A DNA stretch of 48,018 nt from NCBI GenBank assembly GCA_902524045.1, contig CABZBT010000005.1, positions 1 through 48,018 of the forward strand, in the 5' to 3' direction. Position 1 is the first letter of the stretch; every line of letters starts with the position of its first letter. Source of the DNA: an uncultured Pelagibacteraceae bacterium (GTDB taxonomy: Bacteria; Pseudomonadota; Alphaproteobacteria; Pelagibacterales; Pelagibacteraceae). Positions 31,884 through 39,766 of this stretch are shown piece after piece. The notes under the pieces were generated by a model that saw only the letters and a program-made list of their open reading frames with translations, was not told the DNA's origin and ran no database searches. Both the position numbers and the translations under genes were made by a program.

Positions 31884-33373
31884 TAAATTGTATTTTGTTT
31901 AATAAATCTTTCTGCAGCTGGAAGAATTAATTTTTTTCTATCAGTTTTCATTTTATCAAAGATTCTAACCATCATGGATAGTCTAGGATTTTTCAAAAAA
32001 AATTTTCTATTTCGATCAATAAATCTCCAGTACAACCCGTCCATTATGTTACACCAATCACCTTTTTTAAAATCCATCATTTTCATAAAGTAGCTTGATC
32101 CACAAATGTATGGTTTGGTTGCAAATATTCCTCCATCACTAAACAACCCCATCCCATAAACATTTGGCACCATTACCCAATCAGAGGAGTCTACAAACAT
32201 CTCCATAAACCACTTATAAACAACAGTTGGTTTTATCTCACATAGATTCATGATGTTGGATAAGATCATTAACCTTTCAATGTGATGAGACCATCCATGA
32301 TTAAGAGCGTTTTTAATTGCATAATCGAGTGGTGGTAAACCAGTTGTTCCATCATACCAAGATTTTTTCATTTTTCTATTTTGTTTAAAAAAATTTCCAG
32401 TTTCCATTTCATTAGAGTAACTCTGGTAAATTCCTCTCATAAATTCTCTCCAACCGATTACTTGACGTATGTAACCTTCTAAAGAATTTAATTTAATTTT
32501 TTTACTTTTATGAAAATCGAGTATTTTTTTGATAATCAACTCAGGTGTTATCAAGCCTAAATTTATATAAGGACTTAAAGCACTATGAAATAAGATATTA
32601 TCCTTTTGATCAACTGCATCCTCATAATCACCAAATAAATTTGATTTTTCCTTAATAAAAAAATTTAAAAGCTTAATGACATCATTATATTCTGTTGCAT
32701 GCCAAAAATTATCTGTTGTGCCAGGATGATCCTTAAATAATTTTTCAATAATTGGTTTTAATTTTTTTGTGTGGTTTGTCTCATTAATTTTCGGAAATTT
32801 TGGAATAGAAATATTTTTAGGTAATTTATTTCTATTATCCTCATCAAAGCTCCATTTACCTCCTATAGGGTTCCCATCTGAACCCATTAATATTCCTGAT
32901 TTTTTTCTGACATCCTTATAAAAGGTTGCCATAAAAGGTTTTTTTGATTTAGATAAATATTGTTTAAATTCTTCTCTTGAATTTAAAAACATAGGAGTTT
33001 GTATAATATTCCACTTTAGCTTTTCTTTTTTGATAAATTGATTTATTTTTTTTTCAAAAAATTTATCCTCAACTTCAAAACTTGAAATTTCTTTTATTTT
33101 TTTTGAAATGATGACTCTCTTTAATTTCTTTAAATAATCATCTTTAAATTCTTTATCTTCAATTTTAATATATTCGAGTTTAAATTTATCTTTTTTAAGA
33201 CTTTCTGCATGTGATCGCATGGACGATAAGAAAAGAAGTATCTTTTGTTTATGATGTTTTTCATAAGTACACAATTCGTAATCCTCAGCCATGAAGAATA
33301 GATGGTCTTTTTTGAAGCGATCTAGGTATTTTGATGGAAATAATTGGTTTCCCAGTATAAAGAATAAGTTCAT
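31883..33373 (-). CDS. Photolyase/cryptochrome-related protein (COG3046 type), apparently without iron-sulfur cluster
   Basis: A 496-residue protein of the bacterial (6-4) photolyase-like/cryptochrome B group. The N-terminal Rossmann part starts MNLFFILGNQLFPSKYLDRF. The FAD/DNA part shows WHATEYNDVIK, FHSALSPYINLGLITPELII, VIGWREFMRGIYQSYS, GWSHHIERLMILSNIMNLC and DSSDWVMVPNVYGMGLFSDG. Family members usually bind a 4Fe-4S cluster through four cysteines near the C-terminus; here that region reads SSYFMKMMDFKKGDWCNIMD, with the C-x-x-C loop shortened, and the earlier ligand position reads TVVYKWF. It lies 27 bases from a divergent SDR gene and is coupled to DUF2256. Confidence 0.88.
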   Translation of the reverse strand: MNLFFILGNQLFPSKYLDRFKKDHLFFMAEDYELCTYEKHHKQKILLFLSSMRSHAESLKKDKFKLEYIKIEDKEFKDDYLKKLKRVIISKKIKEISSFEVEDKFFEKKINQFIKKEKLKWNIIQTPMFLNSREEFKQYLSKSKKPFMATFYKDVRKKSGILMGSDGNPIGGKWSFDEDNRNKLPKNISIPKFPKINETNHTKKLKPIIEKLFKDHPGTTDNFWHATEYNDVIKLLNFFIKEKSNLFGDYEDAVDQKDNILFHSALSPYINLGLITPELIIKKILDFHKSKKIKLNSLEGYIRQVIGWREFMRGIYQSYSNEMETGNFFKQNRKMKKSWYDGTTGLPPLDYAIKNALNHGWSHHIERLMILSNIMNLCEIKPTVVYKWFMEMFVDSSDWVMVPNVYGMGLFSDGGIFATKPYICGSSYFMKMMDFKKGDWCNIMDGLYWRFIDRNRKFFLKNPRLSMMVRIFDKMKTDRKKLILPAAERFIKQNTI

Positions 33374-33400
33374 AGCTAAATATAACTAATAAAATTTTTT

Positions 33401-34111
33401 ATGTCAGAAAAATATCTAATTTTTGGTGCGACAGGTTCAATCGGATCTAGCTTGGCCGAACAAATGGTAAATTCGGGATTTAATATTCATTTGGTTGGGA
33501 GAAACGAAACTGAAACAAAGGATATTTCTGAGAAATTAGGTTGTACTTTTACAATAGCCAATGTTTTAGAAAACGGGTTTATTGAAAAAGTTAAAAATGA
33601 CATTCAAGAAATTAAAGCTGTTGCTTACTGTGTAGGTTCCATAGATTTAAAACCATTAAGAATGGTAACAGAAGAAGACTTTAATAAATGTATGAAATTA
33701 AATCTCTATTCAGCAGTTGAGGTCATTAAAGGTTATCAGGAAAGTTTAAAAAAAAATAAAGGATCAGTAGTTCTATTTTCAACTGTAGCTGCCCAAAGAG
33801 GATTTACTAATCACGCAATAATAGCTTCTACAAAAGCGGCTGTTGAGGGATTGACAGTTTCATTAGCTGCAGAGTTTGCACCAAATATAAGAGTAAACTG
33901 TATTGCTCCAAGCTTAACAAATTCAAAAATTGCAGAACCAATGTTAAAAAATAAAGCTTTGGCAGATGGTATAGCGAAAGCTCATCCTTTAAAAAGATTA
34001 GGTGAGGGAAAAGACTCGGCTGCTCTTGCAAAATTTCTAATTACCGATGATAGCTCATGGGTTACCGGTCAAATAATTGCTGTCGATGGTGGTAGATCCA
34101 AACTTTCTTAG
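33401..34111 (+). CDS. Short-chain dehydrogenase/reductase (SDR)
   Basis: A 236-residue NAD(P)-dependent SDR. The nucleotide loop is FGATGSIGSSLAEQM (residue 8). The active-site serine is in VVLFSTVAAQRGF (about residue 128). The usual tyrosine-x3-lysine catalytic pair is replaced: the segment reads NHAIIASTKAAVEGL, with lysine present but isoleucine where tyrosine is expected, so activity may be changed. The end WVTGQIIAVDGGRSKLS is standard. It is the first gene of a plus-strand run including DUF6356, an adenylate-forming enzyme and a sugar dehydrogenase. Confidence 0.9.
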   Translation: MSEKYLIFGATGSIGSSLAEQMVNSGFNIHLVGRNETETKDISEKLGCTFTIANVLENGFIEKVKNDIQEIKAVAYCVGSIDLKPLRMVTEEDFNKCMKLNLYSAVEVIKGYQESLKKNKGSVVLFSTVAAQRGFTNHAIIASTKAAVEGLTVSLAAEFAPNIRVNCIAPSLTNSKIAEPMLKNKALADGIAKAHPLKRLGEGKDSAALAKFLITDDSSWVTGQIIAVDGGRSKLS

Positions 34112-34112
34112 A

Positions 34113-34334
34113 ATGGATTTAGATTTTAAACATCTCAAGAAAATTAATTCTTCGTGGTTAAAGCATTTTTTATACGCAAGCTATTTTAATTTTTTAGCTC
34201 TTTTAGTTTTTATTACTGGTGTAATACACAGTATTATTCCGTGGATCTTTGTTTTCACACCTTACAAACTTGCAAAAAAAATTGTTGATGGAACAGAAAA
34301 ACAGTTTGGCTCAGATACTAAGAAACGGAATTGA
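34113..34334 (+). CDS. DUF6356-family small membrane protein
   Basis: A 73-residue protein beginning one base after the SDR stop, at the ATG at 34113-34115. It reads FKHLKKINSSWLKHFLYASY, then a hydrophobic helix with LVFITGVIHSIIPWIFVFTP: the single helix, the histidine in WLKHF and the IHSIIPWIF end fit DUF6356. Function unknown. It overlaps the next gene by 47 bases in another frame. Confidence 0.75.
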   Translation: MDLDFKHLKKINSSWLKHFLYASYFNFLALLVFITGVIHSIIPWIFVFTPYKLAKKIVDGTEKQFGSDTKKRN

Positions 34335-34998
34335 ATTAAAATCTAGTGGTACAACTGGACCACAAAAAAAGATTTATCAGTCACCAGAAAAATTAAAAAG
34401 TGCAAACAAAATCGCACGAGAATGCCAAAAAATTTCTTCCAAAAGTAAAATTTATACTATTTGTAAGATGGAACATGCGGGTGGCCTATTAGCACAAACA
34501 CTTCCTGCTTTTGAGGTTGGTGCAGAGATAGAAATTGAAAAGTTTAATGCTTTTAATTTTTGTAAAAAAATAAGAAACTTTACACATACACACATTACTC
34601 CTGACCATGGCAAAGCCATCTCTCTTACTAAATCGTTCAAAAGTTTAGATCTAAATGGTATTTGGGTGACATGTGGTAGTGAACCTGTGCAATGGGATTT
34701 AATAATTAATTTTGTCAAAAGAGGTTGTAACTTCATGGTAAATTGGGGTATGACAGAAATTGGTCCATGTGCGATTAATACAACATTTAAAAATACAGAA
34801 AAAGTTTTAGAATATAAAAAAAGATCTATCGAAGGAACTCTAATGGGAGACAATTTATATTGTGATACAAAACTTGAAGACGGCATACTCCATGTAAAAG
34901 GAGATATAAGTGTATTTGGAAATAATTGGTTTAATACAAAAGATAAAGTAAAAAAAAATAATAACAATGAATTTTATATTCAAGGAAGAGCAGAGTAA
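34288..34998 (+). CDS. Shortened adenylate-forming (AMP-binding) enzyme
   Basis: A 236-residue protein with core motifs of acyl-CoA synthetase-like enzymes: the phosphate loop KSSGTTGPQKKIYQS (residue 17), an A5-type NWGMTEIGPC (about residue 152) and a terminal A7/A8-type NTKDKVKKNNNNEFYIQGRAE, where the protein stops. It therefore lacks the roughly 200-residue N-terminal part and the C-terminal lid with the A10 lysine found in full-length enzymes of 500-600 residues. The ATG at 34288 is the only start that keeps the phosphate loop, forcing a 47-base overlap with the DUF6356 gene. It may adenylate an acid, or act with a partner; function unknown. Confidence 0.78.
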   Translation: MEQKNSLAQILRNGIELKSSGTTGPQKKIYQSPEKLKSANKIARECQKISSKSKIYTICKMEHAGGLLAQTLPAFEVGAEIEIEKFNAFNFCKKIRNFTHTHITPDHGKAISLTKSFKSLDLNGIWVTCGSEPVQWDLIINFVKRGCNFMVNWGMTEIGPCAINTTFKNTEKVLEYKKRSIEGTLMGDNLYCDTKLEDGILHVKGDISVFGNNWFNTKDKVKKNNNNEFYIQGRAE

Positions 34999-35001
34999 AA
35001 A

Positions 35002-36066
35002 TTGAGAACCGTAATTAAAATAATTGTTTTTTTTATAGTCAGTATTTCAGCTGCGCAATCTGAAAACTTTAAATTTCAAAAGTTAATCGATTTAAATGGC
35101 CCTTGGGGTTCAACTTTTATTAATAACAAAGAGTTATTGATCACAGAGAAAAGTGGATCAATTAAATTAATAAATATTAATACAAAAAAAATTTCTAATA
35201 TTAATCATAACCTTAATTTTTTAGAGCATGGCCAAGGTGGTTTGTTAGATATTCTTTATAAAAACAATTTCGTGTATATTTCATATGCTGAAAATAGGGG
35301 TGATGGAAAAACAAGCACTTCAATTGCAAAATCAAAGTTTAACAAAAAAAATTTTATCTTTAAAAATATTTTTCAAGCAAATCCACCTATTAACTCTGGA
35401 TATCATTTTGGATCACGATTAGTTATAAAAGATGATTTTCTGTTTGCATCTGCTGGTGAAAGAGGAGAGGGTATGATTGCACAAGATCCTACTAAACATC
35501 CTGGCAGTATTATTAGAATAAATATTGATGGTAGTATCCCAAAAGATAATCCAAAATTTCAAGGTAAATCAGATTGGCTTCCAGAAATTTATCAAATTGG
35601 AATTAGAAATCCTCAAGGTTTAACTTTGTCTCCATATGATGGAAAAATTTATATGAGTAATCATGGAGCACGGGGAGGTGATTGGTTTGGTGAAGCCAAA
35701 AAAGGTGAAAATTATGGATGGAAGATTTTAGGATGGGGTGGAACAAACTATTCGGGCATTCCGATTGGTCCTAAATGGAAACCAGGATTTACAAAAGCAA
35801 TACATTATTGGGTCCCATCTATCGCAACAAGTGCGATAACAATCTATAAAGGTAAAGAATTTAAAGAGTGGAATGGACATGCTCTGATTACTTCACTAAA
35901 AGATAAGTCTTTGAGAAAATTAATATTTGATGACACTTTAAATGTTAAAGAAGATATTATCTTTAAGGGTAAAGTTGGGAGAATAAGAGATATTCAAGTA
36001 CATCCAAGTAATGGAAAAATTTACTTTTTAGGTGCAGATGCTCTTTGGTTAATGGAGAAAAAGTAG
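35002..36066 (+). CDS. PQQ-dependent soluble aldose dehydrogenase-like protein (YliI/GSDH family)
   Basis: A 354-residue exported beta-propeller protein. It starts with TTG (35002-35004), 3 bases after the previous stop, which gives a proper signal peptide (IKIIVFFIVSISAAQS). Family marks: GPWGSTFINNKELLITEKSG, HGQGGLLDILY, the catalytic histidine region in NSGYHFGSRLVIKDD, GIRNPQGLTLSPYDGKIY, SNHGARGGDWFGEAKKGENYG and WVPSIATSAITIYKG. Such enzymes oxidise sugars in the periplasm using PQQ. No PQQ synthesis gene is in the window; the cofactor might come from outside or the protein may be repurposed. Confidence 0.9.
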   Translation: MRTVIKIIVFFIVSISAAQSENFKFQKLIDLNGPWGSTFINNKELLITEKSGSIKLININTKKISNINHNLNFLEHGQGGLLDILYKNNFVYISYAENRGDGKTSTSIAKSKFNKKNFIFKNIFQANPPINSGYHFGSRLVIKDDFLFASAGERGEGMIAQDPTKHPGSIIRINIDGSIPKDNPKFQGKSDWLPEIYQIGIRNPQGLTLSPYDGKIYMSNHGARGGDWFGEAKKGENYGWKILGWGGTNYSGIPIGPKWKPGFTKAIHYWVPSIATSAITIYKGKEFKEWNGHALITSLKDKSLRKLIFDDTLNVKEDIIFKGKVGRIRDIQVHPSNGKIYFLGADALWLMEKK

Positions 36067-36124
36067 TTTTTTTAGATACAACTAAGTAATTAATTCTATT
36101 AAAACTAAAGCTCTTAATAAATTT

Positions 36125-37018
36125 ATGAATTGGGTTATCTTTACAGTTTTAGCTGCTTTTTTTCAAAATCTAAGAACGTCATTACAAAAAAAATTAAATA
36201 AAAGTCTTTCATTAGTTGCCTCAGCATATGTAAGATTTGCTTTTGCTTTACCATTTGCATTTTTATTATTTTTTATTTTTCATAATTTAGATGTTATCCC
36301 AGAAGTTCTAAATCAAACTAATTTTATTTTTTACACTTTTTTAGGATCCATTTTACAAGTTACATTTACAATTACACTATTATATCTTTTCAGATTTTCA
36401 AATTTTGTTGTTGGTACATCATTGAGTAAAACGGAAGTAATTCAAATTGCTATATTTGAATATATTTTGCTGAAGGACAAATTAAACTTATTTGGAATTA
36501 TTGGAATAATAGTGGCTACAATTGGAGTAATTGTAATAACGATTAAAGACGTGAAATTATTTCTTAAAAATTTTTTTTCAAAAGTAACACTCATTGGATT
36601 AGGTGCAGGTCTTTTATTGGGTCTTAGTGTCGTCTATTTTAGAGCCGCAGCACTATCACTTGAAAATTTTTCTTCTAATTTTGATAAAGCACTTACAACA
36701 GTTTTTTTTGCTTTGATAATTCAAACTACAACGGTGACGGCTTATCTTCTAATTTTCGAAAAATCAGAGTTCAAAAAATTTTATGATAATAAATTTGAAA
36801 TTTGTTTAACAGGCTTGGCTGGTTTTTTAGCTACATTATCTTGGTTTTTTGCGTTCACTTTAATTCAGGCTTCTTTTGTAAGAGCAGTTGGTCAAATTGA
36901 AATATTTTTTAGTTATATTTCATCGAAATATCTTTTTAAGGAAAAAATAACCTTTATCGAGATTATGGGGATTTTAATATTTATAACAGGGGCAACTTTA
37001 TTATTACTAACAAAGTAA
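36125..37018 (+). CDS. EamA-family (DMT superfamily) transporter
   Basis: A 297-residue protein with ten hydrophobic segments in two EamA-like halves. It begins WVIFTVLAAFFQNLRTSLQK and shows SAYVRFAFALPFAFLLF, VVGTSLSKTEVIQIAIFEYI and SFVRAVGQIEIFFSYISSKY. These are typical of the DMT subgroup with a KTE/GQ pattern. Substrate unknown. It stands alone on the plus strand, 58 bases after the sugar dehydrogenase, and is convergent with the SHOCT gene, one base apart. It is not closely similar to the DMT protein at 4973-5878. Confidence 0.88.
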   Translation: MNWVIFTVLAAFFQNLRTSLQKKLNKSLSLVASAYVRFAFALPFAFLLFFIFHNLDVIPEVLNQTNFIFYTFLGSILQVTFTITLLYLFRFSNFVVGTSLSKTEVIQIAIFEYILLKDKLNLFGIIGIIVATIGVIVITIKDVKLFLKNFFSKVTLIGLGAGLLLGLSVVYFRAAALSLENFSSNFDKALTTVFFALIIQTTTVTAYLLIFEKSEFKKFYDNKFEICLTGLAGFLATLSWFFAFTLIQASFVRAVGQIEIFFSYISSKYLFKEKITFIEIMGILIFITGATLLLLTK

Positions 37019-37019
37019 T

Positions 37020-37286
37020 CTAATTGTTTAGTAATTTATTTTTGGCCTTTTCAAATTCTTCTTCTGTCAAAACACCAGTCTCTTTTAATTTATTAAGTTT
37101 TTCAAGCTGATCACTTAAAGATTGATCATCATTAAGTTGGTCAGGAGAAATATTATCTTCTTCTTCATCTTTAATTTTTCTATTAGCTTCTTTGGCACTA
37201 AAACCGGTCATAATCGCTGTACCACCCAAATATAAAACAAAAAGGAAAATTGGAATTACTAAACCAAAAAAAATTAATTTTTCCAT
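37020..37286 (-). CDS. SHOCT-domain membrane protein
   Basis: An 88-residue protein: one N-terminal transmembrane segment (FFGLVIPIFLFVLYLGGTAI), a charged linker, and a C-terminal SHOCT motif (LEKLNKLKETGVLTEEEFEK, then AKNKLL), a short helix pair found at protein ends and thought to bind partners. It lies 3 bases downstream of another small membrane protein gene on the same strand; the two probably form a unit of unknown role. Confidence 0.85.
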   Translation of the reverse strand: MEKLIFFGLVIPIFLFVLYLGGTAIMTGFSAKEANRKIKDEEEDNISPDQLNDDQSLSDQLEKLNKLKETGVLTEEEFEKAKNKLLNN

Positions 37287-37289
37287 AAT

Positions 37290-37505
37290 CTAATCCTCAT
37301 CCTCTTCCTCTTCCTCTTCTCTCCAATTTTTTTCATACATTAACCAAGCAGCATATATAACTGAAAATGTACCAACTATCATACCATAATCAAAACCTGT
37401 TTGTTGATCATATAAGTACCATCCCAGTTGGGTTGCTCCAATAGTAGGGACTGTTAAAATCAAAAATACAATTGCAATTCTATAAGGATATTTAGGTTTC
37501 TTCAC
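37290..37505 (-). CDS. Small two-helix membrane protein with acidic tail
   Basis: A 71-residue protein from a GTG start (37503-37505): MKKPKYPYRIAIVFLILTVP, a second hydrophobic stretch (FDYGMIVGTFSVIYAAWLMY), and a tail of almost only Glu and Asp (EEEEEEDED). The tail is encoded by short GAAGAG-like hexamer repeats at the DNA level. I do not recognise the family. It is 3 bases upstream of the SHOCT gene and probably co-translated. Confidence 0.6.
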   Translation of the reverse strand: MKKPKYPYRIAIVFLILTVPTIGATQLGWYLYDQQTGFDYGMIVGTFSVIYAAWLMYEKNWREEEEEEDED

Positions 37506-37541
37506 GCCCTAAAGTATCAAAAAATTTAATGGGTTGTAACT

Positions 37542-38387
37542 TTAAAGTTGCGATCTTTTGAAACACTCTACAGTATTTTTTAATAAACATGCGATTGTCA
37601 TTGGTCCCACACCGCCTGGAACTGGTGTTAAAGCTCTAGCACTTTTTGAAACATCATCAAAAGCAACATCTCCAACAATGCCCTTATCTGTTTTGTTGAT
37701 ACCAACATCAATTACTATTGCATCTTTTTTTACCCAGTCTCCTTTAACAAGCTCAGGTATACCAACGGCTGCAACAAGAATATCCGCTTCCAAACATTCA
37801 GCTTTGAGATCTTTTGTTTTTGAGTGAGTGATTGTAACTGTACAGTTTTCTTTCAAAAGTAATTGTGTCATAGGTTTTCCATTCAAATTTGATCTTCCAA
37901 CTATTACAGCTTTTTTTCCATTTAAGTTTGGTTCAATTTTTTTAATTAACAAATAACATCCTAATGGAGTACAAGGAACAGAACTTTCATAACCTGAAGA
38001 AAGGTTTCCCACATTCATTGGATGGAACCCATCAACATCTTTAGCTGGGTCAATTGCTTCTATAATCTTTTGTTTGTCTATATGTTTTGGCAAAGGTAAC
38101 TGAACCAAAATACCTGAGACGCTATCCTCTTTGTTTAGTTCATTAATTTTATCTAATATAACTTTTTCTTCTACAGAGTCCGGATATCTAATTACTTCCG
38201 ATTTTAATCCTACTTCTTTTGCTGATTTCTCTTTATTTCTTACATATATTTGGCTTGGCGTAAGATCTCCAATTAATATAACTGTTAATCCTGGTACTTT
38301 GTTATGTTTATTTTTTAATTCAATTACTTCTTTTCTAAGCTCTTCTCTTAATTCAGCTGCTGCTTTTTTTCCATCTATTAAAATCAT
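37542..38387 (-). CDS. folD: Bifunctional methylenetetrahydrofolate dehydrogenase/cyclohydrolase
   Basis: FolD interconverts 5,10-methylene-, methenyl- and 10-formyl-tetrahydrofolate, central to one-carbon flow, which SAR11 uses heavily. The 281-residue protein has GLTVILIGDLTPSQIYVRNK with the catalytic lysine region (about residue 52), GILVQLPLPKHIDKQKII, DVDGFHPMNVG, the NADP site VIVGRSNLNGKPMTQLLL and the terminal TPVPGGVGPMTIACLL. Length is standard. It lies 4 bases after the YggT gene. Confidence 0.97.
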   Translation of the reverse strand: MILIDGKKAAAELREELRKEVIELKNKHNKVPGLTVILIGDLTPSQIYVRNKEKSAKEVGLKSEVIRYPDSVEEKVILDKINELNKEDSVSGILVQLPLPKHIDKQKIIEAIDPAKDVDGFHPMNVGNLSSGYESSVPCTPLGCYLLIKKIEPNLNGKKAVIVGRSNLNGKPMTQLLLKENCTVTITHSKTKDLKAECLEADILVAAVGIPELVKGDWVKKDAIVIDVGINKTDKGIVGDVAFDDVSKSARALTPVPGGVGPMTIACLLKNTVECFKRSQL

Positions 38388-38391
38388 AAGT

Positions 38392-38682
38392 TTAAAATAT
38401 CATGGGTGCGATGTAGAGCTTCATACACATTTCTATAAACCAAATCAATAGAAGTAATATTATGGGTGAAATATCTAAAGATCCTAAATTTGGTAAAAAA
38501 CGTCTTATTCTAATTAAAAACGGGTCAGTTAAGCGATAGGTTAACTCTAATATAGAATAAACAAATCTATTTTGAGTATTCAATATATTAAAAGCAATTA
38601 ACCAACTAATAATTACATTGGCAATAACTACATAAGAGTAGAGCTTTAAAATTTGTAAAGCCAAATAAAAAATAGCTATCAT
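38392..38682 (-). CDS. YggT-family membrane protein
   Basis: A 96-residue protein with two hydrophobic regions and the family core LQILKLYSYVVIANVIISWL, then LTYRLTDPFLIRIRRFLPNL with the DPFLxxxRRxxPxxGxxDxSP pattern (about residues 52-71). YggT proteins are linked to membrane or division functions and osmotic tolerance. Its start overlaps the MscS gene stop by 4 bases. Confidence 0.92.
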   Translation of the reverse strand: MIAIFYLALQILKLYSYVVIANVIISWLIAFNILNTQNRFVYSILELTYRLTDPFLIRIRRFLPNLGSLDISPIILLLLIWFIEMCMKLYIAPMIF

Positions 38683-39764
38683 TTTTTTTCAATGTAAACA
38701 GATGAACTTGGAAATGCAAAGGATGCTTTATTCTTCTCAACTATATTTTTAATTTCAATCGCCAATCTCTCTTTTACTGACAGCCACTCACTCCAGCTAT
38801 TTGACTTTGTAAAACAACGAACATACATATCAATTGAGCTATCTGAAAATTTATCCACTCTTACTGCTACACCAACTTTAGTGTCATAATCTTCACTACT
38901 ATTAATATAGGCCTCAATTTCATCTCTAATAGTTTTCAACTGATCAACAGTCGAGTCATATTGAAGAGTTATAATCCAGCTAATTGCCCAGTTATTTTTA
39001 GCACTATTGTTAATGACAGCATTTTCCGCAAATTGAAAGTTGGGTATTATTGCAAGAGATTTATCAAACTTTCTTATTGTAGTTGACCTAAATCCAATTT
39101 TTTCAACTATACCTTCAATAATTCCCTCTACCTGTATCCAGTCTCCAATTTTAAATCTCTTCTCCACCAAAACCAAAATTCCTGATATTAAATTTTTGAA
39201 CAAATCCTGTGCACCCAAAGCAACAGCAACACCAAATAAACCAAGTCCTGCAATAATTGGACCAATTTTAATTCCCCACAATTCAAGTACGGCAGCTAAA
39301 CCTAATATAAAAATTAATATCTTTAATGATTTAATTATCCATCCAATAAGTTCTTTAGTTAAAAGTTTATCTAATCCACTTAATATATAAGATACTGGCT
39401 CAATTATTTGGTGAATAACCCAAAATATTAATATCGTTATCAGCGTTCTATTGATAGTATCCACTATATCTCTGCCTTCAGATGTAAATGTCATATAATA
39501 GCTCGCTATAAAGAAACCCAGAACGATAGGTAAAAATCTAGCTGGACCCTCTAGTGAACGAACAAAAGTATCATCTAGTTTATTCGTGGTTCTTTTTGAA
39601 ATAATTTCTAATTTTTTTATGACTAATTTACTTATTAATCCCCTAAAAACTAGAAAGACTAAAAATATAAGAATACCGATTAATATTTGAAAAATATCTA
39701 CCCCAAGAATTCCCTTACTCCAAACAGATAAAAATATTTCAGAAAAATTATTTATAATTTCCAT
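38679..39764 (-). CDS. Mechanosensitive ion channel (MscS family)
   Basis: A 361-residue channel of the small-conductance mechanosensitive family, which opens under turgor stress. Several N-terminal helices precede the pore helix and beta domain: IIAGLGLFGVAVALGAQDLF (about residue 170) is the Ala/Gly pore helix, followed by KNLISGILVLVEKRFKIGDW and GIVEKIGFRSTTIRKFD, then the cytoplasmic vestibule. It overlaps the YggT gene by 4 bases and is 2 bases from hemD. Confidence 0.94.
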   Translation of the reverse strand: MEIINNFSEIFLSVWSKGILGVDIFQILIGILIFLVFLVFRGLISKLVIKKLEIISKRTTNKLDDTFVRSLEGPARFLPIVLGFFIASYYMTFTSEGRDIVDTINRTLITILIFWVIHQIIEPVSYILSGLDKLLTKELIGWIIKSLKILIFILGLAAVLELWGIKIGPIIAGLGLFGVAVALGAQDLFKNLISGILVLVEKRFKIGDWIQVEGIIEGIVEKIGFRSTTIRKFDKSLAIIPNFQFAENAVINNSAKNNWAISWIITLQYDSTVDQLKTIRDEIEAYINSSEDYDTKVGVAVRVDKFSDSSIDMYVRCFTKSNSWSEWLSVKERLAIEIKNIVEKNKASFAFPSSSVYIEKK

Positions 39765-39766
39765 TA

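Noticed and set aside
34452..34967. 171-codon minus-strand frame opposite the adenylate-forming gene
   Set aside because: The plus-strand frame carries the phosphate loop and other motifs; the opposite frame is compositional shadow.
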